Assembly: GCF_017115105.1 (NCBI RefSeq)
Contig: NZ_JABXKH010000137.1
Location: 1-64,000, forward strand
From: Nostoc sp. NMS2
GTDB lineage: Bacteria; Cyanobacteriota; Cyanobacteriia; Cyanobacteriales; Nostocaceae
Reading direction: 5' to 3'
Length of the DNA: 64,000 nt
Shown: positions 18,881-27,332 of the stretch, piece by piece
Layout: the number at the start of each line of letters is the position of its first letter
How positions within the stretch are numbered: the stretch's first letter is position 1
Position numbers and translations under genes: made by a program
The notes under the pieces: generated by a model
Database searches by the model: none
The model's input: the letters and a program-made list of their open reading frames with translations, nothing else
What the model was told of the DNA's origin: nothing

Positions 18881-20380
18881 ATGGGTCAAGCTAGGATTTT
18901 AGTTGTTGAAGATGAAGTGATTGTGGCTAGGGCTATTGCTAGCCAACTCAGTCAACTAGGTTACGTTGTTACGGGAACAGCTTCATCTGGAAAAGTTGCC
19001 ATTGCTAAAGCATTGGAAACTCAACCAGAGTTAGTATTAATGGATATTATTCTTAAAGGTGAAATGGACGGTATTGCTACTGCCAGCCATATTCGTGAGC
19101 AGTTAGACGTTCCTATAATATTTTTAACCGCTTATGGTGATCATAATACTTTAGAAAGAGCCAAAATTACCCAACCTTTTGGATACATTGTTAAACCATT
19201 TACTACAAAAGATTTAAAAATAGCAATTGAGATCGGTCTTTTAAAACACCAGTTAGAGCGTGAACTACGGCAAAATCGAGATCAGTTAGCAACCCTTTTA
19301 AACTCAATAAGCGATGCTGTAATCGCTACAAATGAGCAGGGAAAGGTAACATTTATGAATCCCGCAGCTGAGGCACTCACTGGCTGGCAGCAAAAAGATG
19401 CTTTAGGAAATGAGGCGGCGAATATTTTTCAGATTGTCGATGAAGTCACAGACACTATATTAGAAAACCCAGTGACAAAAGTGTTGCGGGAGCAGCAGGT
19501 TGTTTATTTAGAGGAATTCACATCTCTGATTACAAGAGACGGAAAAAAAGTTCCCATTGGCGATAGTGCTTCACCACTGAAGGGACGACCCGATCAAATA
19601 AATGGTGTAGTAGTTGTTTTCTGGGATCTTAGCGATCGCCGCCAAACAAAAGTGCTAGAGCAAGCATTAGAAAAGGAGCAAGAACTTAACCGTCTCAAGT
19701 CCTTATTTATCTCTACCGTATCTCATGAGTTCCGTAATCCCCTGACTGTTATTCAAACGGCAGTAGAGCTTATAGAGATGCAAGGAGCAAATTTGACAGA
19801 TGTAAAAAGAGGAATTTATTTAAAGCGAATTCAAGGTGCTGTACAGTCTATGGAAAAACTTATGGAAGAAGTGCTGTTTGTGGGCCGAGCGGAGGCAGAA
19901 AAACTTGTATATAACCCTGCCTCACTTAACTTAGAGCAATTTTGTCTAGAGTTAATCAAAGATTTTTCTATTGTTGAAAGTAGCGTGTGTGAAATTGTTT
20001 TTACCTGTCATAGCGATCGCACTGACGCTGTAATGGATGAAGGACTCTTACATTACATATTCGAGAATCTCCTCTCAAATGCGATTAAATATTCTCCAAG
20101 AGGTGGCAAAATTCAGTTTAATTTAATATGCGATCCAATTGAGAAAGTAGCAATTTTTTCTATTCAAGATCAAGGAATGGGCATTCCAGAAGCAGATCAA
20201 GCTAGACTTTTTGAATCATTTTACCGAGGCTCAAATGTCCATTCAATTAAGGGCACTGGGTTAGGTTTAGTAATTGTTAAAAGGTGCGTTGATGCTCACA
20301 GGGGTCAAATTAGTGTTACAAGTCAAATTGGAGTTGGTACTAATTTTACAGTAATTTTGCCCTTAAATTCCGATAGCTGA
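18881..20380 (+). CDS. Hybrid response regulator/histidine kinase (REC-PAS-HisKA-HATPase)
   Basis: Protein of 499 residues. The N-terminal receiver has phospho-acceptor D55 in LVLMDIILKGEMDG and conserved K105. A PAS domain covers about 133-258 (LLNSISDAVIATNEQG). The HisKA domain has H282 in STVSHEFRNPLTV, and the HATPase shows NAIKYSP, DQGMGIP and GTGLGLVIV. No membrane segment. The 7-bp gap from the preceding cyanobacteriochrome kinase indicates an operon, and the receiver is a plausible target of that kinase, making a light-driven phosphorelay (inference). Confidence 0.93.
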   Translation: MGQARILVVEDEVIVARAIASQLSQLGYVVTGTASSGKVAIAKALETQPELVLMDIILKGEMDGIATASHIREQLDVPIIFLTAYGDHNTLERAKITQPFGYIVKPFTTKDLKIAIEIGLLKHQLERELRQNRDQLATLLNSISDAVIATNEQGKVTFMNPAAEALTGWQQKDALGNEAANIFQIVDEVTDTILENPVTKVLREQQVVYLEEFTSLITRDGKKVPIGDSASPLKGRPDQINGVVVVFWDLSDRRQTKVLEQALEKEQELNRLKSLFISTVSHEFRNPLTVIQTAVELIEMQGANLTDVKRGIYLKRIQGAVQSMEKLMEEVLFVGRAEAEKLVYNPASLNLEQFCLELIKDFSIVESSVCEIVFTCHSDRTDAVMDEGLLHYIFENLLSNAIKYSPRGGKIQFNLICDPIEKVAIFSIQDQGMGIPEADQARLFESFYRGSNVHSIKGTGLGLVIVKRCVDAHRGQISVTSQIGVGTNFTVILPLNSDS

Positions 20381-20398
20381 AGCGAAATCTAACTGGGC

Positions 20399-20445
20399 TG
20401 TCATTTGTCATTTGTCATTGGTCATTTGTCACTAGTTATTAATTA
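20399..20445. repeat. GTCATTTGTCATT-type heptamer repeat
   Basis: Tandem GTCATTT/GTCATTG units follow the hybrid kinase stop. The remaining spacer to 20647 holds no gene; the short open frame over it is repeat-derived. Confidence 0.65.
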
Positions 20446-20647
20446 TTTTCCTTTGCCCCTCATTTCCCTCATCTCTATGCCCTGTTTGACCAATGCCCCA
20501 AGCGGCGGGGCGGCTATCCCTCTCCACCTACACTACCCGCTTATTTTTAGCGAAAATTTTCCTGAAAAAGCAGTAAAATCAGGGTTTTTACGAAGAATAT
20601 TTCCAGATGCTAATATTGTTAATTGGTTTTAGGTACGGCTATTCAAT

Positions 20648-21964
20648 ATGGTTCCCATAGAGACTATTCTCAAAAATTCAGAGCAAGTCACTCGGTTGTT
20701 TTCTCATCTTGAATTTGATGGAAAAAAGCTCAATCATCAACCGGGTAGTGTATTAGGAAGTACTGCATTGATTGCGGGAACCACTATTGGGGCTGGAATT
20801 CTCGCTCTACCAGCTGTTACTCTGCCGTCTGGTATTGTGCCATCCACATCTGGACTGATTGCTGTTTGGCTCTACGCTTTAGTTTCAGGGTTATTGGTTG
20901 CAGAAGTTACCTTAAACACGATGCGAACAGAAGGGCGTGCAAGCATAGGTTTTTTGGGAGTTGTTGAGAAAATCCTTGGTAAGCTGGGAGCGCTAATGGC
21001 TGGCGGCGCATATTTATTTATGCATTATGCTCTCTTGGTGGCATACATCACCCAAGGTGGAGAGATTTTAGGATATGCGGCGGCAAAAATCTGGAGTGTG
21101 CAGATATTGCCAGCGTGGATGGGTACAACGACTTTCACGCTGTTATTTGGTGGCATTATGTATCTTGGGCGAGAAAAGTTTATTGAGAAATTAAACAGTG
21201 CCTTTGTCGGAATTGTCATCGTTTCCTTTTTGGGATTATTGTTTCTCGCAGGAAGGCACATTCAGAGTGCCCAATTCTTATTTCAGAACTGGAGTGCCCT
21301 TGGTAGTGCTATTTCAGTGATGGCTGTGGCACTATTTTTCCAAAACGTTGTGCCGTTGGTTGTGACGCAACTCGAAGGGGATGCCCACAAAATTCGTCAG
21401 TCTATCTTAATTGGTTCTGTGATTCCTCTAATTATGTTCTTGGCGTGGAATATCGTAATTTTAGGAAGCGTCAGTCCTGATATGCTACATGGCACATCTG
21501 ATGGTAGAACTGTTTTTGACCCACTGCAAATTCTCCGAGCAGGTGGTGGGGGGGAATGGTTAGGAATGCTAGTATCCATTTTTTCAGAGTTTGCGATCGT
21601 CACATCATTCATCGGATTTGTGTACGGTTTGCTGGATTTGTTTGGAGATATTTTTCTCATGGCACAGGGCAAGCTTTCTAGCCGTTTCCCTCTCTATTCA
21701 CTGGTTCTTTTCCCGCCGATGACTCTCGGAACACTCAATCCCAGCATCTTTTTTACTGCTCTAGATTACACTGGAACGTTCAGTATCTCAGTTCTAGGTG
21801 GAATTATCCCGGCGTTAATGAGTTGGAAGCAACGTCAAGAACAAGAAAAACCAGATAGCACAAATCAACCACTCGTTCCTGGTGGGAAGGTGACACTCAT
21901 TGTGATGATTGGAGTGGCATTAACCATGATGGGAAGACAAATTCTATTAATTTACACAGAGTAA
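20648..21964 (+). CDS. Aromatic amino acid permease (TyrP/Mtr family)
   Basis: Integral membrane transporter of 438 residues in the hydroxy/aromatic amino acid permease family (tyrosine/tryptophan proton symporters). The N-terminal signature GSTALIAGTTIGAGILALP (about residues 38-55) lies in the first membrane helix, and about eleven hydrophobic segments follow, ending near residue 435. Length is normal. An extra cytoplasmic N-terminal tail of about 35 residues precedes helix 1. It stands alone on the plus strand. Specificity between tyrosine and tryptophan cannot be decided from sequence. Confidence 0.85.
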   Translation: MVPIETILKNSEQVTRLFSHLEFDGKKLNHQPGSVLGSTALIAGTTIGAGILALPAVTLPSGIVPSTSGLIAVWLYALVSGLLVAEVTLNTMRTEGRASIGFLGVVEKILGKLGALMAGGAYLFMHYALLVAYITQGGEILGYAAAKIWSVQILPAWMGTTTFTLLFGGIMYLGREKFIEKLNSAFVGIVIVSFLGLLFLAGRHIQSAQFLFQNWSALGSAISVMAVALFFQNVVPLVVTQLEGDAHKIRQSILIGSVIPLIMFLAWNIVILGSVSPDMLHGTSDGRTVFDPLQILRAGGGGEWLGMLVSIFSEFAIVTSFIGFVYGLLDLFGDIFLMAQGKLSSRFPLYSLVLFPPMTLGTLNPSIFFTALDYTGTFSISVLGGIIPALMSWKQRQEQEKPDSTNQPLVPGGKVTLIVMIGVALTMMGRQILLIYTE

Positions 21965-22517
21965 AACCATAGTAAGTAAGTCGGCGTAATTAAAGCTAAC
22001 TGGCAAAGGCTGTCATTTGTCCTTTGTCGTTGTTCATTAATAAAGGTTTTAACCCGGATTTCTCACAAGTGTGAAAAAACACTTGGGCTAGCCAAATTGT
22101 GGACAATTTAATTGATACATTATCAAAATACCTCCAGAGATGGATATCTCAGAGTAAAAGCCGAAGTATCCAAGGATGTATAAAATACATGAAAAGTGAT
22201 TAATACTGGAACAAGAAACTTTTAAGGTTCTTCAGGACTTATTATGCCAAATAATTAGCGATCCAAGTTAAAACTCGTCAATTAGTATATAAAATTATGA
22301 GTAAAGTCGTTGATATAGTTGACATTGAAACCATATTTATTGTTAGCTGTAAATATAACAATAATATTTTTAGGTGTATTTACAGATATGCTCAACAAAA
22401 GAGGAATTAAAATTCTAATAGAACTTCTGGATTTGAAAGATGTAAAAGTTATATCATAGCGTCTTCATGCGGGAATTGGAATTGTTTTACAAACCGAATC
22501 AATTAAATCACATAGTA

Positions 22518-22616
22518 GCTTATAAAAAGCGATTTGACATTGAGGAAATGTTTAGAGATTTTAAAAAAGGTGGGTATAACTTAGAGAGTACTGCGGAGTG
22601 CAATCAGATTATCTGA
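22518..22616 (+). pseudogene. Relic of an IS4-type transposase C-terminus
   Basis: A 32-codon open stretch reads AYKKRFDIEEMFRDFKKGGY then NLESTAECN and stops at TGA. This is the conserved YxxRFxIExxFxDxK region of IS4-superfamily DDE transposases, containing their catalytic glutamate. The upstream 400 bp of the spacer are AT-rich, broken in all frames and probably hold more of the decayed element. The rest of the 21965-22828 spacer contains an AAGTCGGCGTAATTAAA dispersed repeat at about 21978 and nothing else recognisable. Confidence 0.65.
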
Positions 22617-22626
22617 CAAAAGTTAG

Positions 22627-22655
22627 AATGCTACCATTCGGTTTGGTAGCATTTT
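22627..22655 (+). terminator. Hairpin terminator-like structure
   Basis: A perfect 10-bp inverted repeat, AATGCTACCA (22627-22636) and TGGTAGCATT (22644-22653), with a 7-base loop followed by TTG. It lies just after the transposase relic and may be its former terminator. Confidence 0.5.
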
Positions 22656-22828
22656 GAAACATAACTAAAATGGGAGGTAACAATCGCCCCAGTTTGACTA
22701 GGGAAAATCCATAAAATAAATCTTGATGGCCTTGGTAGTTGATCTATCAGCGTGGTCGAGTATTCACTTTAGTAAGGCTTTTCGATTTATTTCGGGTTCG
22801 TGCTTAGTACCTCGTTTTCTTTAAGTCC

Positions 22829-23644
22829 CTAACTCAACTGTAAAAGGATTCTAGTTTGTTCACCTACTACACCATCTGGGGACAACCCTTTTGACTGTTG
22901 AAAAGCTTTTACAGCTTGTTCTGTCGCGTTGTCAAATATCTGATTGGCTTGTTCTAATGGAATGCCAGCTTTTCTGAGAGCTAATTGCATCTGGCCTACA
23001 TCTTTGCCAAATTGATACGGGGTTGTCAGCTTCATAATTCTCGGATATTGCACATTTGGAAATCCCTCAGCAGGAGAATTATAAATACACCTTAAAGTTT
23101 GTTCACCTAAATCTCCATCTTCAGCAATCTTATTATCTGGATTGGTCTTGTTCCATAGTTTTTGAAAAGCTTTGATGGAATCGGGGCGGATATCCCTGAT
23201 TTTATCAGATGTGCAATCAAAGTGCATTGCATCTTTGTTGCCATAAGTCCATTCCCATCCATGACTGGTCATCAGAGTTTTCACGTCTGCCCATTCTTCT
23301 ATGTCTAAAGATGCACCCTTTTGGTGGTCTGATTTTCCGGGATATCCGACTAGATTATCAATTAATCCCCTCTGTTTTTGGCTATAAAGCATTGCTTGGG
23401 CAATCACAGAGCGGTAGGCACTATTAATAGTCAAAGATTGCCCGTAAGCAGTTAATGCTGCTTTCAAGGCATTCCGTGCTGGAAGTTGGCAGTAAGGAAA
23501 AAGCCCCTCACCTTTTTTTATATTTAAGTCAGCAATACTGACTAATGAATTAGGAACTAATTGATTTAATTCCCAAAAAAGCTGCAAATCTAATCCCCGA
23601 ACTGCAATTGTACTAACTGCTGTTAGCTCTTTAACTAAAACCAT
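22829..23644 (-). CDS. M15/VanY-like peptidase with two peptidoglycan-binding domains
   Basis: Protein of 271 residues. The N-terminal half has a D-alanyl-D-alanine peptidase pattern of family M15: SAYRS near residue 75, S105-D-H107-QKGASLD114 and H141-F-D, which supply the zinc ligands. Two PG_binding_1-like repeats follow, about 150-190 (IKAFQKLW) and 215-271 (VKAFQQSKGLSPDGVVGEQT). No signal peptide or membrane segment is seen, unusual for a wall-active enzyme; it might be exported another way, act as a lysin, or function in lysis. No phage genes surround it. The neighbourhood is gene-poor and full of relics. Confidence 0.8.
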   Translation of the reverse strand: MVLVKELTAVSTIAVRGLDLQLFWELNQLVPNSLVSIADLNIKKGEGLFPYCQLPARNALKAALTAYGQSLTINSAYRSVIAQAMLYSQKQRGLIDNLVGYPGKSDHQKGASLDIEEWADVKTLMTSHGWEWTYGNKDAMHFDCTSDKIRDIRPDSIKAFQKLWNKTNPDNKIAEDGDLGEQTLRCIYNSPAEGFPNVQYPRIMKLTTPYQFGKDVGQMQLALRKAGIPLEQANQIFDNATEQAVKAFQQSKGLSPDGVVGEQTRILLQLS

Positions 23645-23709
23645 AATTCTTTATTCCATCACTCTTGAACTTCTTTGAGGTTATTAGTTATCAAGCTAGA
23701 GAACAAAGT

Positions 23710-23875
23710 TTATGCAACGCGAACTTCGCGTCGCTCTCTGTGCCCAAGAAATTAAGCCATCTATTCAGTCCACTGTGGGGCATTTGTTACCAATTGAGCA
23801 AACTTATCAACTTCACATCCTCAAACTCCAGCATCACGCCGCGACGCTCATCAATCGTTGCCCAAAGGAATAATT
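23710..23875 (-). pseudogene. Decayed second copy of a small gene, with adjoining short repeat
   Basis: From about 23755 to 23870 the DNA matches 27797-27910 at most positions (shared CAGTCCACTGTGGGGCAT and AACTCCAGCATCACGC). On the minus strand the readable part is ERRGVMLEFED, then the frame shifts relative to the other copy. Immediately to the left (23712-23740) is an AACGCGAACTTCGCGTCGC dyad repeat. It is a fragment of a formerly duplicated gene of unknown function. Confidence 0.55.
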
Positions 23876-24068
23876 GTATTGCTCATCTCTTCTTTTGAGC
23901 GATCGCCAGCCCCATGCAGAGGCGAAAAATGCTTTTAAAAACCTCAAAGTAAGAAACTTTAGAACTTAGGTTTTTACTTGAGTTGCCACAATGGAGTGAT
24001 ATCAAGGTTTTCAGCAGCAGATACGGCATTTCTAACCTACGTCGGTACGGTTTACACCCCTTTGATTT

Positions 24069-24126
24069 TTGTAAAGCTATCGTAACATTTATTTATATAA
24101 AGCAATGTTTGCTTACGTAAGCAAAC
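24069..24126 (+). promoter_or_regulatory. Putative nblA promoter region with perfect 20-bp palindrome
   Basis: A perfect palindrome GTTTGCTTACGTAAGCAAAC spans 24107-24126, 28 bp before the nblA start. Just upstream are a TTGTAA (24069) and a TATATA (24094) with a 19-bp gap, possible promoter hexamers. The palindrome would fall near the transcription start or in the leader, so it could be an operator or an mRNA hairpin. A canonical NtcA site (GTA-N8-TAC) was not found. Confidence 0.45.
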
Positions 24127-24154
24127 TTAAATAAAAGAGTAGGTAATAAAAGCG

Positions 24155-24352
24155 ATGAATCAACCCATTGAATTATCTTTAGAACAAGAATTCAGCCTTA
24201 GAACTTTCTCTGATCAAGTGCAGCAGATGTCCCGTGAACAAGCTCAAGAGTTTTTGCTGATGTTCTATAAGCAGATGATGATAAGGGAAAAGACTTACCA
24301 AGAATTGCTCAAACATCAGTGGGAAGTTGGTTCAGGTTCAATCTTGGGCTAA
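24155..24352 (+). CDS. nblA: Phycobilisome degradation protein NblA
   Basis: Small protein of 65 residues that binds phycobiliproteins and recruits the Clp protease to dismantle phycobilisomes during nutrient starvation. The whole sequence fits the family: LSLEQEFSLRTFSDQVQQMS at the start, then EQAQEFLLMFYKQMMIREKTY forming the second helix, and LLKHQWEV at the end. Length is typical. The gene stands alone behind a palindrome-containing upstream region. The ClpC partner known from other cyanobacteria is encoded at 147-2618 in this window. Confidence 0.95.
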   Translation: MNQPIELSLEQEFSLRTFSDQVQQMSREQAQEFLLMFYKQMMIREKTYQELLKHQWEVGSGSILG

Positions 24353-24480
24353 AACAAACCTTGCAGCGTCCGCCGAATAACTAATACTGAAATTGGTGTA
24401 TGTCTAATGCAACCAAAAGCCTTTTGCGCCAAAAGTCCGCAAATCACTTCAATAATTGTTTGCGCGTTCGGCGATGCTGG
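24349..24480 (-). pseudogene. Possible C-terminal relic, stress-protein-like
   Basis: A start-less open stretch between the nblA stop and the sigma factor gene, about 43 codons on the minus strand. It reads GLLAQKAFGCIRHTPISVLV followed by IRR. The pattern weakly resembles the last strand and helix of universal stress proteins. It overlaps the nblA stop and has no upstream domain, so it is at most a fragment; the identity is a guess. Confidence 0.25.
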
Positions 24481-24483
24481 ACG

Positions 24484-25767
24484 TTAGGACTGAACTGAGC
24501 GCAGCCGACGCTCTAGAAAGCGGCGTTCGCTGTTATTTGTTACCAGCGCGAGGGCTAGGGCGTAGCTCTGTGCGGCTTCTTGGGAGGCTCCAATACGGCG
24601 CAGCAAATCGGCACGGGTGGCGTGAAATAGATGGTAGCCATTAAGTTGAGGGGTAAGCCCATCAATGAGTTCGAGCGCAGTCTGAGGACTCTCGATCATT
24701 GAGATCGCCACTGCCCGGTTCAGCGACACAATCGGCGAGGGTTGCAAGCTCTCAAGCAAATCGTAGAGGCGGACAATTTGTAACCAGTCCGTTTCTTCTG
24801 CCTGTGCCGCCTGACAATGTAGTGCCGCGTTAGCGAAGCTCACCGAAGGTATCGCAGCTTGCACTCCAAACGGGCCAGTTCCGGTTCGCAGTGCCTCTTC
24901 AACAAGCGGCAACGCCTCAGCAATCTGCTGTTGGTTCCAGCGATGGCGATCCTGATCTTCGAGCAACACCAGATCGCCCGCCTCATCCAAACGGGCATCG
25001 CGTCGGGAGTCGTGCAGCAACATCAGCGCAACGAGGGCAGTCACTTCTGAAGGCGGTTGCCGTGCCATCAACATCCTCACGAGACGACCCAGCCGAATCG
25101 CTTCTGTACAGAGGTCGGCTCTCATCATCGTCTCGCCCCTAGTCGCCGCGTAGCCCTCGTTGAAAATCAGATAGATCACTGTTAGTACTGCGTCTACCCG
25201 CACAGACAGATCGGTCGTGTCTGGCACTTTATAGGGAATACCTGCATCCCGAATTTTGCGCTTGGCACGCACCAGCCGTTGCGCCATTGTTGCCGTGGGT
25301 ACAAGAAACGCCCGCGCAATTTCATCCGTCTCAAGTCCGCCCAGCATCCGCAGCGTCAAAGCAACCTGCGCCTCAATTGCCAGTGCTGGGTGGCAGCAAG
25401 TAAAGATCAGCCGGAGCCGATCGTCTGGAATTTCATCTGTATCATAAGTTGGCTCCTCTTGGGTTGGGATTAACCCGCAGGCGGCGTACCATTCCAGCTT
25501 TTCCGTGAGCCGTGTCCGCCGTCGGAGGCGATCGATAGCTTTGTATCGGGCTGTTTTGATCAGCCACGCACGGGGAAGATCGGGCACGCCGCAAGACTGC
25601 CACTGATTCGCGGCAGCGATAAAGGCTTCCTGTACCGCTTCTTCAGCCACGTCGAAATCTCTCACTAACCGGATGAGGATGGCGACGATTCGCCCCCACT
25701 CAGCTTTGTAAACGGAAGCGAGTGCTTGGTTTACGTCTGTTTTTGCGTTTGGGATTATACCTGACAT
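24484..25767 (-). CDS. ECF42-type RNA polymerase sigma factor with C-terminal TPR-like extension
   Basis: Sigma-70 family protein of 427 residues. Region 2 lies at about 20-85 ([39 protein letters not shown]) and region 4 at about 135-190 ([20 protein letters not shown]). The remaining 230 residues form a helical extension with the conserved [19 protein letters not shown] motif and late TPR-like helices. This architecture, and the divergent YCII/DGPF gene, identify the ECF42 group, in which the extension rather than an anti-sigma factor is thought to control activity (family knowledge). Codon use and base composition are visibly GC-richer than the neighbours, suggesting horizontal acquisition. 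Its start lies 187 bp from the YCII start, and the space carries two copies of the predicted target promoter. Confidence 0.9.
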   Translation of the reverse strand: MSGIIPNAKTDVNQALASVYKAEWGRIVAILIRLVRDFDVAEEAVQEAFIAAANQWQSCGVPDLPRAWLIKTARYKAIDRLRRRTRLTEKLEWYAACGLIPTQEEPTYDTDEIPDDRLRLIFTCCHPALAIEAQVALTLRMLGGLETDEIARAFLVPTATMAQRLVRAKRKIRDAGIPYKVPDTTDLSVRVDAVLTVIYLIFNEGYAATRGETMMRADLCTEAIRLGRLVRMLMARQPPSEVTALVALMLLHDSRRDARLDEAGDLVLLEDQDRHRWNQQQIAEALPLVEEALRTGTGPFGVQAAIPSVSFANAALHCQAAQAEETDWLQIVRLYDLLESLQPSPIVSLNRAVAISMIESPQTALELIDGLTPQLNGYHLFHATRADLLRRIGASQEAAQSYALALALVTNNSERRFLERRLRSVQS

Positions 25768-25785
25768 AAAAAATTTTTGGTGAGG

Positions 25786-25812
25786 TGTCGATTTGAGTCA
25801 GCACCGTTCGAC
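25786..25812 (+). promoter_or_regulatory. Predicted ECF42 promoter, upstream copy
   Basis: TGTCGA at 25786-25791, a 17-bp spacer, then CGAC at 25809-25812. This matches the TGTCGA / CGA-type motif reported for ECF42 sigma factors in front of DGPF genes. The oriented motif points toward the YCII gene. A GGGAGG ribosome-binding-like motif follows at about 25833, though no reading frame starts there. Confidence 0.6.
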
Positions 25813-25880
25813 TTAACTTAGAAGGGAAACAAGGGAGGTATACCCCAATCGTACTAAACGATCAAAATTTTTGGCTCCCG

Positions 25881-25907
25881 TGTCGATTTGAGTCAGCACC
25901 GTTCGAT
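25881..25907 (+). promoter_or_regulatory. Predicted ECF42 promoter, gene-proximal copy
   Basis: TGTCGA at 25881-25886, again a 17-bp spacer, then CGAT at 25904-25907. It lies 47 bp before the ATG of the YCII gene, which is preceded by a strong AGGAGG at 25941-25946, so this copy is the better placed promoter. Confidence 0.65.
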
Positions 25908-25953
25908 TTACTAAAGAAGGGAAGCAACAACGGGAAATAAAGGAGGCAACTCG

Positions 25954-26313
25954 ATGAAATATTTGCTGCTGATTTACCTGGAGGAAAATGCCCTGAGCCA
26001 AACCGAGCGGGAAGACTGTTATGTAGAATCCGCGCAACTGGCACAACAACTCAACTCGAAGGGGCAGTATCTGGCGACCGCCCCTCTGCACTCTGTCGCA
26101 ACTGCAACCAGTGTTCGGGTGCGCGACGGCAAATCGCTAGTGACTGATGGACCGTTCGCAGAAACCCGCGAACAATTGGGCGGTTTTTTTCTGATTAATG
26201 CTCAGGATCTCGATGAAGCGATCGCGATCGCTGCCCAGATTCCAGCAGTACAAGTTGGCACCGTCGAAATTCGACCTGTGATTGAAGTTGCGGGTTTGCC
26301 AGAGAATTCGTAA
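25954..26313 (+). CDS. YCII/DGPF-domain protein
   Basis: Small protein of 119 residues with the ferredoxin-like YCII fold. It shows MKYLLLIYLEE at the start, SVATATSVRVRDGKSLVTDG then PFAETREQLGGFF (variant of the DGPF signature), and a C-terminal strand VGTVEIRPV. DGPF proteins are the usual genetic partners of ECF42 sigma factors and are thought to be enzymes or small-molecule handlers of unknown reaction. The gene is the first of four plus-strand genes divergent from the sigma gene and carries the best ribosome-binding site of the set. Confidence 0.9.
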   Translation: MKYLLLIYLEENALSQTEREDCYVESAQLAQQLNSKGQYLATAPLHSVATATSVRVRDGKSLVTDGPFAETREQLGGFFLINAQDLDEAIAIAAQIPAVQVGTVEIRPVIEVAGLPENS

Positions 26314-26342
26314 CTGTACTCAACCTCAACCCAAAAGGAGAA

Positions 26343-26792
26343 ATGACGATGACAACCAAAAGCACGATTACAGAAGAAGAAGTTCAGATTCGCCAACTGA
26401 TTGCGGAGCAACAACGTGCCATCTGCACCAAGGATGTTGACCAAATTATGTCCCGCTATGCCACCGAGGTCATTGTCTTCGATGTTAAACCTCCCTTCCA
26501 AACCCAAGGGAAAGATGCTTGGGGTCAAGTTTGGTCAGAGTGTTTGCCTTATTTCCCGGACACCTTTGAGATAGAAACACGAGACCTCAAGATTACCGTC
26601 AGTGAAGACTTAGCGGTTGCACACTGGCTATTTCGCTTTACAGGAACTCAAGACCATCCAGCAATGCAGACGTGGATGCGCGTCACCTCTGTCTGCCAGA
26701 AAAATCAAGGCGAATGGCAGATATCACACGAACACCTCTCAGTTCCATTTGATCCAGAGACAAATCATGCTGTATTGACGCTAAACCCATAG
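26343..26792 (+). CDS. SnoaL/NTF2-like protein (YybH type)
   Basis: Protein of 149 residues with an NTF2/SnoaL-like cone fold pattern: a long first helix (VQIRQLIAEQQRAICTKDVD), then MSRYATEVIVFDVKPPF and the closing strand WQISHEHLSVPFD. Members are often small ketosteroid-isomerase-like enzymes or binding proteins; the substrate is unknown. It begins 29 bp after the YCII gene with an AAAGGAG ribosome-binding site and probably shares its transcript. Two ATGs occur six bases apart (26343 and 26349); either could be the start. Confidence 0.82.
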   Translation: MTMTTKSTITEEEVQIRQLIAEQQRAICTKDVDQIMSRYATEVIVFDVKPPFQTQGKDAWGQVWSECLPYFPDTFEIETRDLKITVSEDLAVAHWLFRFTGTQDHPAMQTWMRVTSVCQKNQGEWQISHEHLSVPFDPETNHAVLTLNP

Positions 26793-26822
26793 CCCAACTA
26801 AAGTCACCTCTTGCAACATCCA

Positions 26823-27233
26823 ATGAAAATCAATTCTTATCTCATGTTCAACGGCAACTGTGACGTAGCGTTCAAGTTCTATGAACACTGTCTTGGTGGC
26901 AAAATTGTTATGATGCTGACCCACAGAGATGCACCCTCAGCCGAGCATGTACCTGCTGGATGGCATGACAAAATCATGCACGTCTGCCTCGATCTGGGCG
27001 ATCGCCTCTTGATGGGGTCTGACAGTCCGCCTGGGTATTTTGAAACACCCCAGGGCTTCTACGTGCAAATCAGCGTTGACGAGCCAGTCGAGGCAGAACG
27101 CATCTTTCATGCACTAGCAGAAAATGGAAAAGTGAAGATGCCGATCGAGCAAACCTTCTGGTCTGTCCGCTTTGGCATGTTGGTCGATCAATTCGGTATT
27201 CCGTGGATAGTCAACTGCCAGAAGACTGCTTGA
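26823..27233 (+). CDS. PhnB-like VOC-superfamily protein
   Basis: Protein of 136 residues of the PhnB/glyoxalase-like vicinal oxygen chelate superfamily. It has INSYLMFNGNCDVAFKFYEH at the start, then KIMHVCLDLGDRLLMGSD and WSVRFGMLVDQFGIPWIVN at the end. Many members lack catalysis and bind small molecules. ATG at 26823 is taken as the start; an in-frame TTG at 26811 would add four residues but the family normally begins at this ATG. It is 30 bp downstream of the SnoaL-like gene, in the same orientation, and shares the island's higher GC content. Confidence 0.85.
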   Translation: MKINSYLMFNGNCDVAFKFYEHCLGGKIVMMLTHRDAPSAEHVPAGWHDKIMHVCLDLGDRLLMGSDSPPGYFETPQGFYVQISVDEPVEAERIFHALAENGKVKMPIEQTFWSVRFGMLVDQFGIPWIVNCQKTA

Positions 27234-27332
27234 ATCGTCATTTTGGGGAGCGCTTACGGGTGTCTCCCTTAAAACTCAAACCTCAACCTTTTCGCCGATC
27301 CTTCACTGTACAATGATTCAAAAGGAGAATTT

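Larger units (their letters stand above)
25774..25950 (+). repeat. Tandem duplication of the promoter-leader unit
   Basis: The stretch from about 25774 to 25843 and that from about 25867 to 25946 are imperfect copies. Each has TTTTTGG, TGTCGATTTGAGTCAGCACC, GTTCGA, AGAAGGGAA and a purine-rich GGAGG. The 20 bases beginning at TGTCGA are identical in both. Offset between copies is 95 bp. Confidence 0.7.
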
